This document shows, in pieces, positions 9,623-13,242 of a DNA stretch of 13,242 bases. The first letter of the stretch is position 1; each line of letters begins with the position of its first letter. The stretch is from Haplosporangium gracile (taxonomy: Eukaryota > Mortierellomycota > Mortierellomycetes > Mortierellales > Mortierellaceae): assembly GCA_015499985.1 (NCBI GenBank), contig JAAAUF010001051.1:1-13242 (forward strand), in the 5' to 3' direction. The notes under the pieces were generated by a model. The model was given only the letters and a program-made list of their open reading frames with translations, was not told where the DNA came from and did not search any database. The position numbers and the translations under genes were made by a program.

Positions 9623-10182
9623 GGATTCGAGCTGCGCCAGATCACGAGGAGAAGGTTCGGGAAAAGGCGCGCCACTTCATAGCTAGAAAGGCGCCGACAT
9701 CAAAGATCAAAAAGTCGACTTTCGAGTACAACTATCGCTTGCGGATTCTTTTTAGAGGGTTGGATAAGGCTATGGACATTCAGGATGTCGACACTCGACG
9801 GCACCGATTGATAGTGGTATTGGCTGTACTGCACAAGCGCCACTCGACTGCTCTTCAGCCTATAGGGAACAACACCGTGGAGTCGACTGTGGCAGAGCCT
9901 CTGGAGGGTACGATGGGAACCAGTGTCTAATCAGATGGGTTTGGGTCTGGTGAAGCCAACGAACATATTGTCGACGAATTGCTGAAGCGGGACGTATACC
10001 ATACAGGAGACGGCGTGGAGGGCGAGGAGTGCCTATTTGTCGACGGTGTTGAAATTTCAAGCTCTTGCTACGAAGTGTTGATGAATGATCTTGGAGTGTG
10101 AGATATTGTCGATATTGCCGAGGAGGGGTTGTATGATGTCGGACCTGATGAGGGCCGTTTATGCACAATGGAACCTAGTTAA
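9520..10182 (+). pseudogene. Second block: basic then acidic segment with two in-frame stops
   Basis: One frame is read from 9520 to TAA 10180-10182, with stops at TAA 9928-9930 and TGA 10099-10101. The first part is basic and helix-like, with many Arg, Lys and Tyr (for example EYRVRYVVRIRAAPDHEEK). After the first stop the same frame continues as an acidic segment (ANEHIVDELLKRDVYHTGDG). That the coding-type composition continues past the stop argues for decay rather than a true C-terminus. Confidence 0.5.
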
Positions 10183-10193
10183 TTAATTACTGA

Positions 10194-10771
10194 TGTATTG
10201 CTTGCTCGGATACTAGAAGAGAAGAGGCCATCTTGCAAGACACTCCAGCACCTAACTGCAGTGATTCTCCGCATTCTCCGCTCGCCACTCCCTAATCACG
10301 ATCTCAACTTGAATTGGATCAGGAAAAATTCTAGCAGGAAAACCGACTTTCTATTCACCTGTATCGAATCGCATTGGATATCGTAAATACCCTTCGGGTG
10401 TTCATCGCGAGGCCTTCGACGGCACAAGCGGATCCTACCAAGCACGTCGCCCTTCTCGCCCCTCTCTGCACCATCACCAACGCAGCTCTTCGTGCTTATG
10501 GATATGCTTGATACACAAGGAGGCTATCACCAACACCTGCAGTGGGATCCATTCGCTCCCTTCTAATGAACCTAACTGGTTTTTATAAAGTATTATCTAG
10601 AAAAGGAGCCGACCGATTTATAATCAGAAGTCCAGACGAAGGGAAGGTCATTTCGTCTCTTCCCCAAGTCAGACAATCAGCAATCAACTGGAGATATGCC
10701 GTAGGCACCTTTTTGAATTTCCCCTACATTGAAAAGGAGTGCGCAAGGCGTGGACTGGGGTTCCGTAACAA
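10194..10771 (+). pseudogene. Third block: open segment ending at a splice donor
   Basis: One frame runs from 10194 to a GTAAGT donor at 10772, broken by TAA 10293-10295, TAG 10332-10334 and TGA 10509-10511. Recognisable pieces are LYRIALDIVNTLRVFIARP near 10360-10415, KHVALLAPLCTITNAALRAY near 10440-10500, and an uninterrupted 77-codon end that includes NWRYAVGTFLNFPYIEKECA. No domain is recognised. An alternative frame is open at 10198-10386, but it loses composition near 10330. Confidence 0.5.
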
Positions 10772-10863
10772 GTAAGTGAATGCCTTTAATTGTGCCACAG
10801 ACTTTGTAATTATTTTTAGTTGCGATTGTAAATCTAAAGAAAAAAAACATTTTGCTATTCTAG
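10772..10863 (+). other. Probable intron, donor clear, two possible acceptors
   Basis: GTAAGT at 10772 is a consensus donor, and the DNA behind it turns AT-rich. Acceptor TTTTTAG at 10819 gives a 48-base intron and keeps the frame, leading to HFAILELFTLTTQLSEYKP and a TGA at 10935-10937. Acceptor CTATTCTAG at 10863 gives a 92-base intron, shifts the frame and leads into the frame that stays open to 11149. The short version has clearly better third-position G/C just downstream (about 20 of 23 codons in 10875-10934). Confidence 0.45.
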
Positions 10864-11149
10864 AATTGTTTACGTTGACCACCCAACTGTCCGAGTACAA
10901 GCCCGAGAAGTCGGCCCACTTGATCACCAACCAATGACGAGCGCACTGGAGGCGAGGAAGAACAAGAACTATGACCGACGTCCAGCTGATATTCGGCTTA
11001 GTGCAGAGTTGGCTCTTGTCGAAGATCTTGACTTTGACATTGAGGGAGAGCTATCGAGCGCGACCGAACAATCCAAACTGGTGAACTCACGGCTGTCAGC
11101 GATTCAAAATCAGCTGAGGTGGAGCAGAACCCAGTCAACAAGCTCATGA
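10864..11149 (+). pseudogene. Fourth block: two competing frames around an ATGA overlap
   Basis: One frame ends at TGA 10935-10937 and a second opens at ATG 10934-10936, sharing the bases ATGA. The second runs 71 codons to TGA 11147-11149 and is acidic in the middle (LALVEDLDFDIEGELSS). Past its TGA the first frame still shows high third-position G/C to about 11090. I cannot say which frame was translated. A frameshift in a decayed gene is the simplest explanation. Confidence 0.35.
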
Positions 11150-11226
11150 TCCATATCGATAAAGCTCAAGGACTTGTATCATCAAAGAGGAACACCATAC
11201 ACATCCTCGACCAGCAAAAGTCGCAG
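11044..11226 (+). pseudogene. Fifth block: 61-codon open segment in a third frame
   Basis: Open from after TGA 11041-11043 to TAA 11227-11229 without needing an ATG. It reads, for example, AEVEQNPVNKLMIHIDKAQ, with good third-position G/C (about 24 of 37 codons in the second half). Composition then passes to the next frame near 11225. It supports the view that the coding signal was broken by indels. Confidence 0.35.
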
Positions 11227-11770
11227 TAACAGGGTTAAGCCGACTTCTTATCAGGATGCGTTGAAAAGATTCAAGGAGCTGAAGAAGGAGGCTGATGAGC
11301 TACAGATTGTGACGTACCCTTTGGCAGTTGAGGCCAAGGCTAGGAGATTGATGAAGACTTAATGGAACAGGATGGGTATGGCACAGCAATCTCGAACTAC
11401 ACCCTCTAACTCAGCACCCAGCCACCCTCTGCACACAGACGATGCGACCGCCCCTACTTGGGATAGCCCACGTGCGGAAGATTACCAGGAAAAGATCGAT
11501 ATTGGACAACTAGTTCGTACACTGGATCTCATGCATGTACTGGTTTGGGGCGGGACCGGTTACGGTCTTCGAACTCAGTATGAGTCGGTCGTGCTACGGT
11601 TCCGCGGCATTCAGAACGACATGGTCATCGACCGTACAGTACAGACAGAGGAGGGAGAGATGGAGATGGTGCTAGTGGTGGAGGGTCATGTTGAGTAGGG
11701 ATAAGGCGCGGGGTCGGAGTATGAGCATGCGCAGGTCATGGACAGCGAGAACCATTACATGGAGGAGTAG
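11150..11770 (+). pseudogene. Last block: helical Lys/Glu segment and C-terminal part
   Basis: One frame is open at 11150-11359, stops at TAA 11360-11362, continues 11363-11695, and then meets TAG 11696-11698, TAA 11702-11704 and TAG 11768-11770. The first part holds a charged, helix-like run (DALKRFKELKKEADELQ) that could form a coiled coil. The second starts Ser/Thr/Pro-rich and ends with a compact-looking segment (LMHVLVWGGTGYGLRTQYES) and an acidic tail. The sense-like sequence between the last stops suggests the original end was at or near 11770. Confidence 0.5.
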
Positions 11771-11824
11771 ATGTTTGGATTCGTTCACGCTTTTTGCGCA
11801 CAGACTAACTTGACAATGCCAGAA

Positions 11825-11830
11825 AATAAA
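11825..11830 (+). promoter_or_regulatory. AATAAA polyadenylation-like signal
   Basis: AATAAA lies 55 bases beyond the last in-frame stop of the decayed gene, a suitable distance for a 3' end. The hexamer is common in AT-rich DNA, so the position is the only support. Confidence 0.3.
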
Positions 11831-12524
11831 ATATCTTTGCTATGGTACTACCAATTGCATTTGGTTATGCTGGAAAGGTGAGGGGGGGGGGAGGCAATAG
11901 ACAGGAGGGGTATCAAGTCTTGTGTGGAGTAAATACCAGAACCACTATACGAGTTAACCATGTGCAACAAGCTTAGAGCAAACACCCGCAGCTGAACGAT
12001 CATGCACTTCTCGCTTGTCTCATTTGCCAAGGCGCGTTAATATCTCGCTGCAAGTAATCTACATAACCTATTCGGTATCCAGGGCGGAATTTAAAAGATG
12101 AGGATTCTTGACTTTGTCTTTTTATATCGAGACTAACTTTTAATTTTTATTTATTTTTTGTTCCCGTAACTGGATGTCGATGAATGGGATTGGGATTGTG
12201 AAGTGACAGACAGCACGAGTTGCCGACAGACAGCTGGCAAGAGCAAGCGAACAGAGAGAACGAGGAAGAGGAAGAAGGGCAAAAGGCCGAGCAAGGCGAG
12301 GCGAGGCGTCTCTGCTCATGTTGTTGTTAGTTTAGACAATTCTTTTTTTGTTATTCTTACCTTGCCTTCTGCTTTGGCTTGCTTATGATGCTTGTTTGTT
12401 ATGTGCACTACCCCGCTCATGTATCGAATACGTTGGCTGGTTGTCTATTCAGTGGGAAGAAGACTTAATTGGGACTGGACTGGTGGTTTGTTGAGAGGAA
12501 CGAGTATAGGGAATGAGAATGACG

Positions 12525-12548
12525 AAGGGAAGGGAAGGGAAGGGAAGG
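12525..12548 (+). repeat. AAGGG pentamer tandem repeat
   Basis: Four exact AAGGG units plus a partial fifth. A simple purine repeat. Confidence 0.8.
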
Positions 12549-13131
12549 TGACAAGTAGACTCTTCATTCATTTGACCCTATCCATACTCTCTCTCGACTC
12601 TTCACACTGACACAACCATTACCCCAGTCTTGCCTCATTCATATTTCCGAGCCATTCATTTCTTTTTATTCATATATGTTTCTTTTGTCCATGGCTCACT
12701 CTTAATAAAGCTGCATTGAGGGTACCTAAACCGATTCACTTTTCACATCATTTCGGTTCGTTCGTCCTGTTAATAACTTTCACTATGCTTTCACTATGTT
12801 CATTTTTTTTCTCTCAATTTGGTTCACTTTCTCTCACCTAACTCCTCGACCTCGTTCTCTTACTCGCTGCCGAAAGTTGAGTTTTTTGTTGAAAAAGGTA
12901 CAACAAATATAAAAGAACTAACAATGGTTCGATGAGGAGAGAGAAAGAGAGAGAGATGAGGGCAGATGAGTGACTGGGTGAATAGAGAAGGGAAGAAGGG
13001 AAATGAAAAACCATAAAAAAAAGTCCACATGATGATGTCCATAGAATTACAAAAAGTGGAGAAGAAAAAAAAAAGTAGCCAAGATTGGGGTCTAGCCTAT
13101 GCCAGCAAGTTGGAGAACGAATGAGAATGTC

Positions 13132-13150
13132 AAAAAATAAAAAATAAAAA
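13132..13150. repeat. A-rich tandem repeat, like 4423-4450
   Basis: A runs are interrupted by single T bases at near-regular spacing, resembling the repeat near 4430. A simple repeat. Confidence 0.5.
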
Positions 13151-13186
13151 GTTGAAGAGGAGTGAAAGTCAAGTTAAGAAAGTGAG

Positions 13187-13190
<4 letters not shown>

Positions 13191-13242
<52 letters not shown>
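13191..13242. repeat. (AG)26 microsatellite at the window edge
   Basis: An uninterrupted run of 26 AG units reaches the last base, so its true length is unknown. If the window is a whole contig, the assembly probably stopped here because of this repeat. Confidence 0.95.

Larger units (their letters stand above)
9041..11770 (+). pseudogene. Large decayed protein gene (or two), family unknown
   Basis: About 2.7 kb that differs from the rest of the window: few homopolymers, higher GC and a preference for C or G at third positions. The coding signal moves through all three frames. It is in frame 2 from 9041, frame 1 at 9520-10182, frame 0 at 10194-10771, then ambiguous, then frame 1 at 11044-11226 and frame 2 to 11770. 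Internal stops of all three kinds interrupt it. This pattern fits a gene broken by several indels and substitutions, and possibly introns I have not placed. AATAAA at 11825 would suit its 3' end. I see no catalytic or zinc-finger motif I trust and cannot name the family. A dead transposon protein is possible, but no terminal repeats were found. Confidence 0.6.
11771..13190. other. Non-coding region right of the relic
   Basis: AT-rich DNA returns after 11820, followed by mixed, purine-rich and pyrimidine-rich tracts. A ten-base G run occupies 11882-11891. Short open frames at 11848-12030 (minus), 12203-12388 and 12392-12610 (plus) lack coherent composition or an intron pattern. One ACCTTG copy lies at 12359-12364. 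I see no gene. Confidence 0.45.

Noticed and set aside
6374..11770. All premature stops could come from C-to-T change, suggesting repeat-induced point mutation.
   Set aside because: Every TAA, TAG or TGA is one C-to-T step from CAA, CAG or CGA, so the pattern is uninformative. It needs an intact copy for comparison.
9041..11770. Reassigned stop codons, making this a live gene.
   Set aside because: All three stop codons occur in frame and the frame itself changes, so recoding would not restore one protein.
11848..12030. 60-codon minus-strand frame right of the relic.
   Set aside because: Starts at a non-ATG codon, is short and has no supporting signals.
12203..12610. Two adjacent plus-strand frames.
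   Set aside because: The first is Lys/Arg-rich from a purine tract and the second spans the AAGGG repeat. Neither looks coding.

Overview
The window looks like nuclear DNA of a filamentous fungus, most likely an early-diverging one (Mortierella-like is my guess). Three things suggest this. The non-coding DNA is long and rich in homopolymers, with alternating purine and pyrimidine tracts. The candidate introns are short, with GTAAGT/GTATGT donors and YAG acceptors. The coding-like stretches favour G or C at third positions. I see no bacterial-type operons, rRNA, tRNA, CRISPR array or intact transposon. The lineage is inferred from style, not from a marker gene.

Layout. From 1 to about 6100 the DNA is essentially non-coding: C/T-rich and A/G-rich tracts, short tandem repeats and many copies of ACCTTG. 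Its one long open frame (2712-3272) is probably a by-product of composition. From 6104 to 7195 the minus strand carries a broken gene-like region: a Trp-rich open stretch of 125 codons (6377-6751), an in-frame stop, then a 123-base GTATGT...CAG intron-like sequence and a short closing exon. From about 7200 to 8450 I see no gene.

The main feature is 9041-11770 on the plus strand, possibly with an upstream piece at 8452-8736. It is GC-richer and almost free of homopolymers, and it holds a relay of open segments in all three frames, interrupted by TAA, TAG and TGA and at least one intron-like gap. An AATAAA lies 55 bases after the last in-frame stop. I read it as one large decayed protein gene, or two adjacent ones. 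I recognise no family. A defunct mobile element is possible, but I found no terminal repeats, target-site duplications or transposase motif. From 11771 to the end the DNA is again non-coding, finishing in an (AG)26 microsatellite that runs off the edge.

No two genes can be shown to work together. The window reads as a gene desert holding two relics.
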